Source: Shewanella benthica KT99
GTDB lineage: Bacteria > Pseudomonadota > Gammaproteobacteria > Enterobacterales > Shewanellaceae
NCBI RefSeq assembly: GCF_000172075.1
Contig: NZ_ABIC01000012.1
Span: 1-64,000 of the forward strand
Direction: 5' to 3'
Length of the DNA: 64,000 nt
Shown: positions 38,653 through 49,082 of the stretch, in pieces
How positions within the stretch are numbered: the stretch's first letter is position 1
Layout: each line of letters starts with the position of its first letter
The notes under the pieces: model-generated
Database searches by the model: none
What the model was told of the DNA's origin: nothing
Seen by the model: only the letters and a program-made list of their open reading frames with translations
Program-made: the position numbers and the translations under genes

Positions 38653-38932
38653 CTTCTTCCTTCAAATATTATAATTATTAGTGTGTTATCAAGCCTGCCT
38701 GCAACTAATGATGTGTCCATGTTGATTTTATGTTTTAAACGCGCATTTTGACTTTTTTTAGCTTGTTCACTGGTGATCGCAGCCGACACTTTACCTAATT
38801 TACTGCAAAACACCAAAACCAATCTAATAAACTGCACAAAACTGGCTTTATCAGGAATGGCGAAATTGAGGATATGTTTAGGATAGATGGCAACTCCTAT
38901 TCATATACCAATATTAGTTTGAAACTGTAAAT

Positions 38933-39880
38933 TGCACGGCTAGCGCATTTTAATCCCTGACTCTAACAGGGTTGAGCGATACTCGTCGTCCAACCCTGCC
39001 ATCTTCTTTTTAGCCACTATACTCGCGCGTTTTGTCTGGTCTTGCTTGAACAAAGTCATTGCTATTTTTCTCATCACATTAAAAGCAAGCGGACCTCGGC
39101 CTTTACGGATCCGTGATTCATCTTCTCTGAATGTCATCTCTAACACCCAATGCATACTTTCTACTTGCCAGTGATTTCGCACAGAAGATAACGCCTGCTC
39201 TGCATTTAAATCTAATGAGCTAATGTACCAACGTGTTTCAGTGGTCTCTTTACCTGTCGTTTTTTCATGTACGTCTGATGTCACTTTAATAATGGCTTTT
39301 TAAGCCAACCCACTGATATTTATTATTTAACCAACTTTTATTAACCAGCACTTGCTGACAACGTCTTGTTTCAATTCGCCCGTGACCGCTGTCTATGGTC
39401 GTATGTTCATCAAAATTATCGGCTGTAAAACCTTCACGCTGGCACTTGTGCCACCAAGCTTCTAATTCACCCTGTAGACCAGAATGATGACCTTTAAGCG
39501 CTAGAATATAATCAGCCTTTTGCTTAACGATTAGCTTTGCTATCTCTTTTTCATCCGCTTTTAATCGGCAGATAACACGGGCAATAGTGTCATGCCGAGG
39601 AATACCTGCTTTAAAAGGACGATGTTGAAGAAGCCAATCAAGCTTTAGATGTCCAAAGTTTTCAATGTCTTCCCATCCTTCAGAGCCTGACATAACCGCA
39701 CTTATAGCGAGTAAAATAATCTCTAATAAGTTATGTTTTTTACAACGCTCAATACGGGGTTCCGCAATCGAATCAAAATGTTTTAAAAAAGTAGCAGTCA
39801 TTAACATCACCAAAAAAGAGTATTTGGTGATCTGATCGCTACTTGAGCATAAAGTTCAATTTATAATGATCTTGCCGTGT
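38933..39880 (-). mobile_element. ISAs1-family element, defective second copy
   Basis: About 950 bp. The left end (CACGGCTAGCGCATT) and the reverse complement of the right end (CACGGCAAGATCATT) look like degenerate terminal inverted repeats near 38,935 and 39,878. The interior is a damaged ISAs1 transposase gene. It separates the MFS gene from the second chemoreceptor. The exact ends and any target duplication were not resolved. Confidence 0.65.
38940..39813 (-). pseudogene. ISAs1-family transposase, internal deletion plus frameshift
   Basis: Starts TATFLKHFDSIAEPRIERCKKHNLLEIILLAISAVMSGSEGWEDIE, the standard DDE_Tnp_1-associated N-terminus. After RLKADEKE it jumps to IAKLIVKQKADYILALKGHHSG, losing about 100 residues that include catalytic positions. 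An extra G at about 39,295 (AATGGCTTTTT against AATGCTTTTT in the 34.6-kb copy) then shifts the frame at GLKSHY-stop. The remainder (TSDVHEKTTGKETTETRWYISSLDLNAEQ ... WQVESMHWVLEMTFREDESRIRKG) is intact to 38,940. Confidence 0.9.
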
Positions 39881-39968
39881 GGTCAGAAGTGTGATTCGCA
39901 TCAATAATCTGACTCGCATTAATCTATATGTTAGGCGCTTTCATCATAACAATATAAAGGAAATTTGT

Positions 39969-41702
39969 ATGTCAGTTGGCTTAGCTATTCAGGGAGAGAG
40001 GACCGATGCTGGCGTCGTTGTTGCTCACCAGCAAACTTCCGGTTCGCGACGGCGGATGAAGTCGATCAGGTTCCAGCTGCAAGCGATAGTCCTATTGACG
40101 GTTATCGCATTCGTTTTTTTAGGATACAAGGGCATTTCCGGGATGGAGGAGGCGGGAAATTCCATCAAGGATCTATACACCCAGGGCATGCAGCATAGTA
40201 TCAATATCGGTAAGGTTCTTGATAAGTTGGGCAATGCCCGTGGTGAATTACTGCTGGCTTTGCAACATGATCCTAGCACTAAGGTTGCGGCGCTGCATGA
40301 CCACTCGCTAGAGAGGCATGTGCGGGCGGTGCAAGCGTCTCTCGACTCGCTGCATTACATCGTCGATGAGAAACTGCTCCCCGCCTCCTTAGGAGCCGAA
40401 GAAAAAGTGCTGATCGAACGCCTGGCCACGCGCCTTGATGGCATCACCACGACAGGATTCATGCCCGCGCTGGCAGCGCTGCAGGATGGGAGCTATGAAG
40501 ATTCGGGGCGGATATTTCTGACACAGATTAATCCCCAGTTCGCCAAGGTTGCGGCCGTCGCCGAAAAATTTCAGGCATTGCAGATAACGGAGGGCGAAGG
40601 CATGTTTATCTGCGCCCAAGAGAATCTTGCCGCCTTCATCCTGTTAGTGCTGCTATCTTCCGGTGTCAGTATTCTGGTTACCACCTTAGGCTCGACGCTG
40701 ATCATCAGACGGATGAATCATGCTGTCACGCAACTGGAAAATACCGCAGATGCTATCGCCAACGGCGATCTGACCCGGCGCATCGAGCTGGGGGGAGACG
40801 ATGAGTTTACCCGTATTGCCGCTACGGTCGATAGAATTGCGGCTGGATTCCAACAGGCGATCGAAAACACCCTCCTGTCGACGGTTAAGTTAGCCAGTTC
40901 GGCCGAAGAAAACTCCGTGGTGTCGACCCAGACTCAGCGAAATGTGGTCGAGCAACAACAGCAGACGCAATTGATTGCCACGGCGTTCAATGAGTTGACC
41001 GCGACGGTGAAAGAGGTTGCCCAAAGCGCCGCAGCGGCTGAAATTGCTTCTAGGGAGGCCGATGTCGCCGCCGTTAAAGGCCAGTCGGTGGTGGGGGAGA
41101 GCATCAGCATGATCGAGACTTTATCTCAGGAAATGGAACAGGTGACTGAGTCGATGAAACTGCTAGGGCGTCATTCCGATGCAATTGGCGGCGCGGTGGA
41201 TGTGATCCAGGGGATCTCCGAGCAGACCAATTTATTGGCGCTCAATGCCGCGATAGAGGCAGCTCGTGCCGGCGAGCAGGGACGGGGCTTTGCCGTGGTG
41301 GCGGATGAGGTTCGCACCTTGGCCAAACGAACTCAGGATGCCACCGAAGAGATACAGCAGATGATTCAACGTATACAGCAAGGGAGCCGGGACTCCATGG
41401 TGATGATAGAGCGTGGTACTGAGCAGGCACAGATGAGCGTGGCAAAATCTCGGCAGGCAGGTGATGTCCTGCGACAAATAATCGCCAGCGTCGAACAGAT
41501 CAATGCCATGAATGCCCAAATCGCCACCGCTTCCGAGCAGCAGAGCTCGGTGACCGAGGAGATAAATCAAAATATCATCAATATCAGTGACATTTCCGAT
41601 CAGACTGCCGCCGGTGCGGAGCAGAGTAACGTGGCTACTCGTGAGCTTGCTAGTCTGGCTGAGTCTATGCGGTTGGAGGTTGAGCGTTACCGGATAAGTT
41701 AA
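39969..41702 (+). CDS. Methyl-accepting chemotaxis protein (second)
   Basis: 577-residue chemoreceptor from ATG 39,969, chosen for AAGGA nine bases upstream; an in-frame ATG at 39,879 lies in the insertion-sequence end. The N-terminal region has a cytoplasmic extension of about 30 residues, a membrane segment ([21 protein letters not shown]), a four-helix-bundle type sensor of about 150 residues, a second membrane segment ([20 protein letters not shown]), HAMP, and the signalling tip [41 protein letters not shown]. The base composition looks more GC-rich than its neighbours and it starts right beside an ISAs1 relic, which may point to acquisition by transfer. Confidence 0.93.
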   Translation: MSVGLAIQGERTDAGVVVAHQQTSGSRRRMKSIRFQLQAIVLLTVIAFVFLGYKGISGMEEAGNSIKDLYTQGMQHSINIGKVLDKLGNARGELLLALQHDPSTKVAALHDHSLERHVRAVQASLDSLHYIVDEKLLPASLGAEEKVLIERLATRLDGITTTGFMPALAALQDGSYEDSGRIFLTQINPQFAKVAAVAEKFQALQITEGEGMFICAQENLAAFILLVLLSSGVSILVTTLGSTLIIRRMNHAVTQLENTADAIANGDLTRRIELGGDDEFTRIAATVDRIAAGFQQAIENTLLSTVKLASSAEENSVVSTQTQRNVVEQQQQTQLIATAFNELTATVKEVAQSAAAAEIASREADVAAVKGQSVVGESISMIETLSQEMEQVTESMKLLGRHSDAIGGAVDVIQGISEQTNLLALNAAIEAARAGEQGRGFAVVADEVRTLAKRTQDATEEIQQMIQRIQQGSRDSMVMIERGTEQAQMSVAKSRQAGDVLRQIIASVEQINAMNAQIATASEQQSSVTEEINQNIINISDISDQTAAGAEQSNVATRELASLAESMRLEVERYRIS

Positions 41703-41773
41703 GCCTAGGTATAGCGTCAACCGAGAGCTAAAAATAAAAGTTGTAAGCAGTAAGTTCTAAGTGGTAAATAAAG

Positions 41774-42135
41774 CCAGCTCCAGGTAGGATCTGCTTTAGC
41801 TGCGATAGATAAGGAGAGGATTTCTGGGATTTACGCTTTGAGCAAAGGACCTCCCGGCTAAAGCCAGTCTTACATAGGTCCAGCACCTACATAGGTTCTA
41901 TAGATAACCCCCTTGCCAGTTGCTTATTTCGCTGCAGGTAACAAAAAGCAGTCTAATGACTGCCTTTCTCTTTGGTCGGGGGAGCAAGTTATACTCGTGA
42001 CTCGACACTGCATTTAGCTTTCTTAGCTCTATCTTGAGCTTACAGCTTAAGACTTGTAGCTTCTTTTAACCTTCCTGCTTTCTGTTCGGTTAGTTTTTCG
42101 ATATCGCGCAGATATCCAGCTTGCTGATACCTGAC
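41774..42135. repeat. Degenerate duplicate of the valS 3' flank (REP-like unit, terminator, valS tail)
   Basis: This stretch repeats, in the same order and orientation, elements found at 43,335-43,560. They are a REP-like imperfect palindrome (CCTCCCGGCTAAAGCCAGTC...TACATAGG, 41,864-41,888), a terminator hairpin (GCAGTC-TAAT-GACTGC, 41,948-41,963), CTCGACACT (near 42,001), and about 70 bp resembling the last codons of valS on the minus strand (CTGCTTTCTG.TCGGTTAG.TT.TCGATATCGCG, about 42,070-42,130). No complete gene lies here. The duplicated blocks flank the radical SAM gene. Confidence 0.65.
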
Positions 42136-42180
42136 CCAAGCTTTTTAAACTAGGCTTTAAGTATAGGTCAAGCCGGACAC

Positions 42181-43332
42181 ATGCTGATGATGTCTACATC
42201 GAGTACCAATACAGGTGAAATAAATCTGGTTAATAGCAATACTGGACAGACTAATATTGCAGAAGCCAGTACTGTAAAAACTATGTACTGGCATCGACTA
42301 GACGACGGTAGGGTGCAATGCGATTTATGTCCCAGACATTGTCAGCTGCGTGAGGGCAAGCGTGGGGTCTGTTTCGTGCGCCAAAACATAGATAATGAGA
42401 TAAAGCTCACCAGCTATGGTCGCTCCAGTGGCTTCTGTATCGATCCCATCGAGAAGAAACCGCTGAATCATTTCTATCCCGGTAGTTCTGTACTTTCCTT
42501 TGGCACCGCAGGCTGCAATCTCTGTTGTAAGTTCTGTCAGAACTGGGACATCAGTAAGTCACGTGAGTTCGATACCTTAGGCTCGAAAGCCAGTCCGGAA
42601 TCATTGGCGGCAATGGCCAAGCGCATGGGCTGCAGGAGCATCGCCTTCACCTATAACGATCCGGTTATCTTCCTCGAGTACGCCATCGATGTGGCTCAGG
42701 CCTGTCATGAACTAGGGATAAACTCGGTGGCGGTGACAGCCGGTTATATCTGCCCCGAACCTAGGGTCGAGTTTTATCGCTACATGGACGCCGCCAATGT
42801 GGATCTGAAAGGTTTTACTCAAGACTTTTATCACAAAATTTGCAGCGGAAATCTCAGTGATGTGCTCGATACCTTGCTCTATCTTAAGCATGAGACTCAA
42901 GTATGGTTCGAGATAACCACACTCTTGATCCCCGATGAAAACGACTCAGTCAAAGAGCTGGAGCAACAAACCAAGTGGATAGCCGATAACTTAGGTCATG
43001 ATGTGCCACTGCATTTCAGTGCCTTTCATCCCGACTTTCATATGTTAGACAAGCCCATAACCCCAGCATCGACTCTGATGCGGGCCAGAGAAATTGCCCT
43101 GGCTCAGGGGCTTAACTATGTCTATACCGGCAATATTCATGACACAGATGGCTGCAGCAGTTACTGCCCGTCATGTCATAAGTTGGTCATCAATCGAGAC
43201 TGGTATGAGTTAGGCGAGTATCACCTCAATCATAGCGGCGAGTGCCAATACTGCGGTACCCAAATACCGGGACGTTTCGATGGGCCTTGCGAGCATTTTG
43301 GCCGTCAGCGGATCCCAATTTCGATAGGTTAG
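42181..43332 (+). CDS. amrS: AmmeMemoRadiSam-system radical SAM enzyme (AmrS-like)
   Basis: 383-residue radical SAM protein. An N-terminal cysteine cluster (CDLCPRHCQLREGKRGVC) precedes the SAM 4Fe-4S motif with its CxxxCxxC spacing in GTAGCNLCCKFCQNWDISK, then SIAFTYNDPVIFLEYA, VDLKGFTQDFYHKICSGNL, FHPDFHM and YTGNIHD. This is the AmrS family, usually encoded with AMMECR1 and MEMO homologues; neither partner is in the window. It also carries a C-terminal zinc-ribbon-like C-x2-C pair (SSYCPSCHK; CQYCGTQIPG). The start at 42,181 or one of the nearby ATGs (42,187, 42,190) is possible. The reaction is not established. Confidence 0.88.
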   Translation: MLMMSTSSTNTGEINLVNSNTGQTNIAEASTVKTMYWHRLDDGRVQCDLCPRHCQLREGKRGVCFVRQNIDNEIKLTSYGRSSGFCIDPIEKKPLNHFYPGSSVLSFGTAGCNLCCKFCQNWDISKSREFDTLGSKASPESLAAMAKRMGCRSIAFTYNDPVIFLEYAIDVAQACHELGINSVAVTAGYICPEPRVEFYRYMDAANVDLKGFTQDFYHKICSGNLSDVLDTLLYLKHETQVWFEITTLLIPDENDSVKELEQQTKWIADNLGHDVPLHFSAFHPDFHMLDKPITPASTLMRAREIALAQGLNYVYTGNIHDTDGCSSYCPSCHKLVINRDWYELGEYHLNHSGECQYCGTQIPGRFDGPCEHFGRQRIPISIG

Positions 43333-43334
43333 GG

Positions 43335-43395
43335 GGGCTGCCTCCTGTAGGAGCTGCTTTAGGCACCTCTCCCGGCTGAAGCCGGTCCTACATAG
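43335..43395. repeat. REP-like imperfect palindromes
   Basis: CCTGTAGGAGCTGCTTTAGGCACCTC and CTCCCGGCTGAAGCCGGTCCTACATAG, an inward-facing pair typical of REP/BIME sequences. A degenerate copy is at 41,774-41,888. Confidence 0.65.
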
Positions 43396-43401
43396 AAACA
43401 A

Positions 43402-43427
43402 AAAGGGCAGTCATTAGACTGCCCTTT
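43402..43427. terminator. Terminator of valS (bidirectional)
   Basis: Perfect AAAGGGCAGTC-ATTA-GACTGCCCTTT stem between the convergent amrS and valS genes. Confidence 0.85.
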
Positions 43428-43478
43428 CTTTTAAATGCTTGTTCCTAATTTCTCGCTCCTAGGAACTCGACACTTCTT

Positions 43479-46394
43479 TTAACTTTCAAGTTTCGCCAGC
43501 TCTGCTTTCTGCTCGGTTAGCTTGTCGATATCGCGTTGATATCCGACTTGCTTAGCTCGCTCTTTCTCAATCACGGCAGCCGGGGCTTTCGCCACGAAGC
43601 CTTGGTTAGAGAGCTTACCTTCGATGCGCTTAAACTCAGCGGCAGCCTTCTCGAGAAGCTTGTCGATACGCGCGACTTCTTTAGCCACATCGATAAGACC
43701 CGCCATAGGGATAAGCAGCTCCATATCACCAATCAACTGAGTGGTGGACATAGGTGCGGCCTCATCGTCGCTGAGGATTGTCATAGACTCAAGCTTAGCC
43801 AAGGTCTTGAAGAAGGTTTGGTTCTCTTCCAGACGAGCCTTGTCTTGCTCGTTGACGCCGCGTAGTAGGGCGTTAAGCGGCTTAGATGGGGCGATGTTCA
43901 GTTCGGCGCGAATGTTACGTACCGCTGTGATGACCTGCTTAACCCACTCGAGATCTTCCATAGCCTGAGCATCGACCTTGTCAGCCTGATATTCAGGGAA
44001 AGGTGCCAACATCAGAGTATCGCCGCTAACGCCAGCCAGTGGCTGTACACGCTTCCAGATAGTCTCTGTGATATAAGGCATCATAGGATGCATCAGACGT
44101 TGCATCTGCTCTAGTACAGTCACTAGAGTATGGCGGGTGCCACGCTTCTGAGCCTCGGTGCCAGTCTGTATCACAGGCTTAGTTAGCTCTAAGTACCAGT
44201 CACAGAACTGGTTCCAGGTGAACTCATAGATGGTGTTTGCCGCGAGGTCGAAACGGTAGTTCTCCATGTGTTCGTCAAAGGCTTTAACCGTCTGGTTAAA
44301 CAGGCCTATGATCCAGCGATCTGCGAGAGACCGCTCCATTTCACCCGGCTTGCCGTCAGTTAGAATCTGACCGCAATCTAATGGCTCGCCTGGGGCATTG
44401 CTGTGTTGATCTTCTGACTGCACTTCTGTGTTCATCAACACATAGCGTGAGGCGTTCCAGATCTTGTTACAGAAGCTGCGGTAACCGTCGAGACGCTTCA
44501 TGTCCCAGCTGATATCACGGCCTGTGGATGCCATAGAGGCTAGCGTGAAACGCAGGGCGTCAGTACCGTGGGCTTCAATGCCATCGGCAAATTCTTTACG
44601 TGTGCTCTTCTCGATTTTTGCAGCAAGTTTGGGCTGCATCAGGTTAGCGGTACGCTTGGTCACCAGTGACTCAAGATCGATACCGTCAATCATGTCTAAC
44701 GGATCCAGTACGTTGCCCTTAGACTTAGACATCTTATTACCGACTTCGTCACGAATGAGTCCGGTCACGTAAACGGTCTTAAAGGGAACCTGTGGCTTGC
44801 CGTTTTCATCTTTGATGAAGTGCATGGTCATCATGATCATGCGGGCAACCCAGAAGAAGATGATGTCGAAGCCAGTGACTAATACATCGGTTGGGTGGAA
44901 AGCTTTAAGCTCTGCGGTATCTTTCGGCCAGCCAAGGGTCGAGAAGGTCCAAAGCGCCGAGCTAAACCAGGTATCGAGTACATCCTTGTCTTGGCGTAAC
45001 ACGACCGAGTCGTCAAGCTTATGCTTAGCACGTACTTCTGCTTCGTCGCGGCCAACATAGACCTTACCGGCTTCGTCGTACCAGGCCGGGATCCTGTGTC
45101 CCCACCAAAGTTGGCGTGAGATACACCAATCGTTAATATCGCGCATCCAAGAGTTGTACATGTTCTCGTACTGCTGCGGCACGAACTTGATGTCGCCATT
45201 TTTGACCGCTTCCATGGCCGTCTTAGCCATAGGGGCAACAGATACATACCATTGATCGGTCAGTAGTGGCTCGATAACCACGCCAGAGCGATCGCCATAA
45301 GGCACTTTCAGTGCGTGTGGATCTATCTTACCCAGTAGTCCAAGGGTGTCGAATTCTGCGATGATTGCAGTTCGTGCCTTGAAACGATCCAGACCGGCAT
45401 AACGCTCGGGCAGGCTGTTATCTAATTCGGTATTGCTGGTGCCATCTGTGTTAACCACTTCGGCTGAGCTACGGATAGCCGCATCGAAAGTTAAGATGTT
45501 GTACATAGGCAGGTTATGACGCTTACCGACTTCGTAATCGTTAAAGTCGTGAGCAGGCGTTATCTTCACACAACCGGTACCGAATTCGATGTCGACATAA
45601 TCATCGGCAACGATAGGAATAAGACGGTTAACGATTGGCAGCAGGATAAACTTGCCGACTAAGGACGCATAACGTGCATCATCGGGATGAACCGCAACCG
45701 CGCTGTCACCTAACATGGTTTCGGGACGAGTGGTGGCCACTTCTAAATAGTCTTTACCGTCGGCAGTCAATGCGCCATCGGCCAGCGGGTAGCGGAAATG
45801 CCACATGCTGCCTTGTTTCTCTTTGCTCTCGACTTCGAGATCTGAGATCGCCGTGTGCAGAGCCGGATCCCAGTTAACCAGGCGCTTACCACGGTAGATT
45901 AGGTCATCTTCATACAAGCGCACGAACACTTCCTGAACGGCTTCAGACATGCCTTCGTCCATGGTGAAACGTTCGCGATCCCAATCCACAGAAGCGCCGA
46001 GACGACGCAGTTGTTTAGTGATGGTGCCACCGGATTCTTTCTTCCAGTCCCAGATCTTATCGATAAATTTATCGCGGCCAAGATCGTGACGTGTCTTGCC
46101 TTCTTCGGCTGCCAATTTACGCTCAACTAGCATCTGAGTCGCGATGCCCGCATGATCTGTACCTACCTGCCAAAGGGTGTTTTTGCCCTTCATACGCTGA
46201 TAACGAGTCAGAGTATCCATAATGGTATCTTGGAAGGCGTGGCCCATGTGCAGGCTGCCCGTCACATTTGGTGGCGGGATCATGATGCAATAGTTGCCTT
46301 TGGACTCGTCGCCATGTGGCTTGAAGTAACCTTTCTCTTCCCATTCTTGATAGAGGGACTGTTCAATAGACTGCGGGTTGTATGTTTTTTCCAT
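43479..46394 (-). CDS. valS: Valyl-tRNA synthetase
   Basis: Class I aminoacyl-tRNA synthetase charging tRNA-Val in the cytoplasm, 971 residues, slightly longer than the E. coli enzyme (951). [15 protein letters not shown] holds the HIGH-type motif near residue 50, the editing domain lies in the middle ([22 protein letters not shown]), and the KMSKS motif is in [14 protein letters not shown] near 570. The C-terminal coiled coil ([36 protein letters not shown] ...) is the tRNA-binding arm. It follows holC by 21 bases as in other gammaproteobacteria. A decayed copy of its 3' end lies at about 42.07-42.13 kb. Confidence 0.97.
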   Translation of the reverse strand: MEKTYNPQSIEQSLYQEWEEKGYFKPHGDESKGNYCIMIPPPNVTGSLHMGHAFQDTIMDTLTRYQRMKGKNTLWQVGTDHAGIATQMLVERKLAAEEGKTRHDLGRDKFIDKIWDWKKESGGTITKQLRRLGASVDWDRERFTMDEGMSEAVQEVFVRLYEDDLIYRGKRLVNWDPALHTAISDLEVESKEKQGSMWHFRYPLADGALTADGKDYLEVATTRPETMLGDSAVAVHPDDARYASLVGKFILLPIVNRLIPIVADDYVDIEFGTGCVKITPAHDFNDYEVGKRHNLPMYNILTFDAAIRSSAEVVNTDGTSNTELDNSLPERYAGLDRFKARTAIIAEFDTLGLLGKIDPHALKVPYGDRSGVVIEPLLTDQWYVSVAPMAKTAMEAVKNGDIKFVPQQYENMYNSWMRDINDWCISRQLWWGHRIPAWYDEAGKVYVGRDEAEVRAKHKLDDSVVLRQDKDVLDTWFSSALWTFSTLGWPKDTAELKAFHPTDVLVTGFDIIFFWVARMIMMTMHFIKDENGKPQVPFKTVYVTGLIRDEVGNKMSKSKGNVLDPLDMIDGIDLESLVTKRTANLMQPKLAAKIEKSTRKEFADGIEAHGTDALRFTLASMASTGRDISWDMKRLDGYRSFCNKIWNASRYVLMNTEVQSEDQHSNAPGEPLDCGQILTDGKPGEMERSLADRWIIGLFNQTVKAFDEHMENYRFDLAANTIYEFTWNQFCDWYLELTKPVIQTGTEAQKRGTRHTLVTVLEQMQRLMHPMMPYITETIWKRVQPLAGVSGDTLMLAPFPEYQADKVDAQAMEDLEWVKQVITAVRNIRAELNIAPSKPLNALLRGVNEQDKARLEENQTFFKTLAKLESMTILSDDEAAPMSTTQLIGDMELLIPMAGLIDVAKEVARIDKLLEKAAAEFKRIEGKLSNQGFVAKAPAAVIEKERAKQVGYQRDIDKLTEQKAELAKLES

Positions 46395-46415
46395 GGGAGT
46401 GTGTGCTTCTCAAAC

Positions 46416-46880
46416 TTAATTAAGTGGTTGTTTCGTTAAGTCTCGAGTGCTTAAAGTCACTCCAAGGCTCTTATACTGGCGGTAACGATCGCGTGCGATC
46501 GTCTTATGCCCGGCATCGTTGGTAACGAAATCGATAATTTGGCCAAAGTTTACCGCAAATGAGGGTACTTGGTCTGCAAGATTAATCAGAAGATGGCGAT
46601 TTTTATTGGGCCCTAAGCTATCGAAACCGATTTCCACCGGCGCACCTGTGAGAGGGCCTTCACCCTTGAGGTTATGGGGCACAAAAGAATTTGGCTCAAA
46701 TTGCCATAACAATTCATCGACAGCATATGCCTGTTCTCTATCCTGAGTATGGACATAAACCAGTTGCTGATTAACATATGCATCTTGTGCAAGCTCACAG
46801 GCTAATCTGTGTACCTGCAGCGTCGCCTCGGTGGGGCTATTGGCCTCATCAGGCATCACGTAAAATAGGGCATTTGGCAT
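46416..46880 (-). CDS. holC: DNA polymerase III chi subunit
   Basis: Chi subunit of the clamp-loader complex; contacts SSB and links it to the polymerase through psi. The 154-residue protein matches HolC in length and pattern: ACELAQDAYVNQQLVYVHTQDREQAYAVDELLWQFEPNSFVPHNL, then VEIGF and HLLINLADQVP, and a basic C-terminal RDRYRQYKSLG. It is upstream of valS with a 21-base gap. In most relatives pepA is immediately upstream; here 3.6 kb of accessory DNA intervenes. Confidence 0.93.
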   Translation of the reverse strand: MPNALFYVMPDEANSPTEATLQVHRLACELAQDAYVNQQLVYVHTQDREQAYAVDELLWQFEPNSFVPHNLKGEGPLTGAPVEIGFDSLGPNKNRHLLINLADQVPSFAVNFGQIIDFVTNDAGHKTIARDRYRQYKSLGVTLSTRDLTKQPLN

Positions 46881-46989
46881 AGTAAGGCTTAGTCTTGGCT
46901 TTCAGTTTTAGTGAATAGGCTTAATTTACTGTCGAAAGGAGGGATTTTACACTAAACGGATGTTAGTTATCAGCCTCTTTTTGTGCAGC

Positions 46990-47760
46990 GTTAAGCTTAG
47001 TTTTGTGTCATGAGAGTTCATGGTGACTTTTAGCGGTATTGTTATCTATTGCCTGCCGTGGGTGCCGTGCATGGTCTTGTATATTCCAGACATACATAAG
47101 ACATTTCCTATAGCCTAGTAGGTCAGATGCACCAATGTCGTGATCACAGGATGTGACAGAACGACCTTTTAGTGCAAACACTTCTGTGACACGCCGCAAG
47201 CACAGTCCCTGTGGGCTCTGCGACATCATCCCTGATGTCGAAGGTCACAGCCGCGTTCACACCTGTTCTGGTTTCGAGAAAGTTGCTTCTTCGATTTGAA
47301 TCTCATTGGCGAGCAGCGATTAAGTCACTGCAAGATTTAGTCAGAGATCCACAAGCATGCTATTAAATTCGTGGGGATCCCTCAGGGTCGGAGCGAATAA
47401 GGTAAAACTACCTCAAGTTTCATTCGTAACTAACACGCTTTGGGCAAAATGAGTTACAGCATGCTAGCAATCAAGCTCAAATCTAAGAGGCACCTTTATT
47501 GTAAATCAGTCAGTGTAGATGCCGCTGCCGCAGAGCGGTCACGGGAGGCTTTACAACGACTCGCAGAACCATCTCTAATTAAATAGTGCACATAAGGGCA
47601 GGCGGTAGGTGGCGATGAAGGTACGACCTTCAATGACGCATCCCAATAGCAAGGCCGCTGGATTTCGGCTCAAAAGGTCTGCCGGAATGACTGGAAATAG
47701 CTACCTTTATCAAATGAATCAAGACAAAAATGTACTCTAGTTTCATTCGAAGCCGGCCTA
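46990..47760. repeat. Non-coding interval built from interspersed repeat modules
   Basis: No credible gene in about 770 bp. It holds modules shared with 48,530-48,870 and with the element at 30.5-30.9 kb. About 47,071-47,110 (ATGGTCTTGTATATTCCAGA...AAGACATTTCC) matches 30,648-30,690. About 47,596-47,632 (GGGCAGGCGGTAGGT...) matches 48,749 onward. About 47,413-47,442 (CAAGTTTCATTCGTAACTAA) matches 48,838 onward. Mobile non-autonomous elements or their remains are the likely nature. Confidence 0.55.
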
Positions 47761-47776
47761 TTATTTGAGGCCAGTT

Positions 47777-48397
47777 TTAAAGCTGTTTCTGATAAATACC
47801 TTCTGCTGCATCGGTGACTTGAAAACCTATGTTGAATAGGTAGTTTTTGTGCTCCACTGTTGCCGCTTTAGCTATGAGCGTATTAATACCACGCTGTTTA
47901 ATTTCATCGGGGTGTGATACAAAGTAATAGTTTGCTAGCTTAAAGTCACGGTATTGTGGTGTGACATAATCGAGCAAAATAGACAGTTCACCCTTTTCAT
48001 TATTGTTGCCCACTAATACCCCAGCAATACTGTTATTTCTAAGCATATAAAACACAGTATTGGCCTTTCTGAGCTCCTCGATGGATGTCTGTGTCTCAAT
48101 ATCGGCCAAGTTTTCTGAGATGAAATGGTCAAAATATTCAGTATTGACCGATGCTGCAATTAGCTTAAACTGCTCATCTGTTGAATAAAATCGCCATAAA
48201 AAATAAATATTTATTCCTGCTATACCAAAGTTCATAAACATCGTCGGGTAAGAGTTTATAAGATAAGCAAAGCCTGCGAAGGCAAGGCAACCAACTAGGT
48301 TGATCAGCCTCAGCTTTATGATTGATGTCATCGTCAGAGAAACGAGGACGATTAACGACGCCAGATAACCAAACCACTCTACCCAATCAAAATCCAT
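47777..48397 (-). CDS. YgjV-like membrane protein with C-terminal acetyltransferase-like domain
   Basis: 206-residue protein. Residues about 1-72 form three hydrophobic segments with WFGYLASLIVLVSLTMTSIIKLRLINLVGCLAFAGFAYLINSYPTMFMNFGIAGINIYFLWR, the YgjV (Imp-YgjV) pattern. Residues about 75-206 are soluble: a helical part, then SILLDYVTPQYRDFKLANYYF and GINTLIAKAATVEHKNYLFNIGFQVT, which look like the central strand and C-terminal half of a GNAT fold, although the acetyl-CoA loop is not clear. Function unknown. It is in the accessory interval between holC and pepA. Confidence 0.6.
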   Translation of the reverse strand: MDFDWVEWFGYLASLIVLVSLTMTSIIKLRLINLVGCLAFAGFAYLINSYPTMFMNFGIAGINIYFLWRFYSTDEQFKLIAASVNTEYFDHFISENLADIETQTSIEELRKANTVFYMLRNNSIAGVLVGNNNEKGELSILLDYVTPQYRDFKLANYYFVSHPDEIKQRGINTLIAKAATVEHKNYLFNIGFQVTDAAEGIYQKQL

Positions 48398-48529
48398 TTT
48401 CTATCCCTGTATGATTAGTAAACACAGCTAATTATTACTTTGTTATAAAAGGAGGGTCAAGACAATATTTCATCAACTCCAACACCGTTATTTATTAGTG
48501 ATGCGGATAAATCGAAGAGAATAGTTGCT

Positions 48530-48870
48530 TGTGAATAACCAGGTGTAGATGCGGCTGCGAGCTTTCGAAACCGGGCCGAAAATGTTCCCTACATTTTTCG
48601 GCATTTCCACCGCTGGCTCATAGGAAAATGGGGAATGTCTTAAAAGCGTCTGGAATACTTAAGACCTTGGAGGTCAGATGTACTCTTATGCAATCAAGAG
48701 CCGGCGTTTCGCAGACCCTTGTCAAAGAAGGTGGTGCACAATCCTCGCCGGGCAGGCGGTAGGTTACTATGAATGTAAAACATTCAGGCAATCTACCAAA
48801 TACCAATATAAATAGAGCCAAGATTAGAAAATGTAATCAAGCTTCATTCCAAGCTAATACACTTTATGTA
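48530..48870. repeat. Second non-coding interval with shared repeat modules
   Basis: No gene recognised. About 48,631-48,681 is the reverse complement of the 30,635-30,690 module (GAATGTCTTAAAAGCGTCTGGAATACTTAAGACC...GGAGGTCAGATG). 48,749-48,780 and 48,836-48,868 repeat modules of the 47-kb interval. The inverted pair CCGAAAATGTT...TTTTTCGG lies near 48,576-48,602. Confidence 0.55.
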
Positions 48871-48878
48871 AGCAGGAT

Positions 48879-49082
48879 TTAGTGGGTTATCCTTAATCGA
48901 TATATCCCAGCTTCAGAGAGGACACATTCATCTTGTCCTATTTGGCTGTTGGGTGAGTCAATATATCTGTTGTTGCTAAAAGCACGGTGGAAGTCCCAGT
49001 AGCCTGCTGAATTTTCAACCCACTCAGGATATTTCTTGCCGCCTAACTCTATGGTCAATGGACCTTTTCTAAGTTTTTCCAT
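48879..49082 (-). CDS. Small protein of unknown function
   Basis: 67 codons starting MEKLRKGPLTIELGGKKYPEW. ATG 49,082 is chosen because GGAGA lies six bases upstream; the frame is open further upstream but without a ribosome site. The residues PEWVENSAGYWDFHRAF are rich in tryptophan and aromatic residues; no signal peptide or membrane segment. I do not recognise the family. The good ribosome site is the main reason for listing it. Confidence 0.5.
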   Translation of the reverse strand: MEKLRKGPLTIELGGKKYPEWVENSAGYWDFHRAFSNNRYIDSPNSQIGQDECVLSEAGIYRLRITH

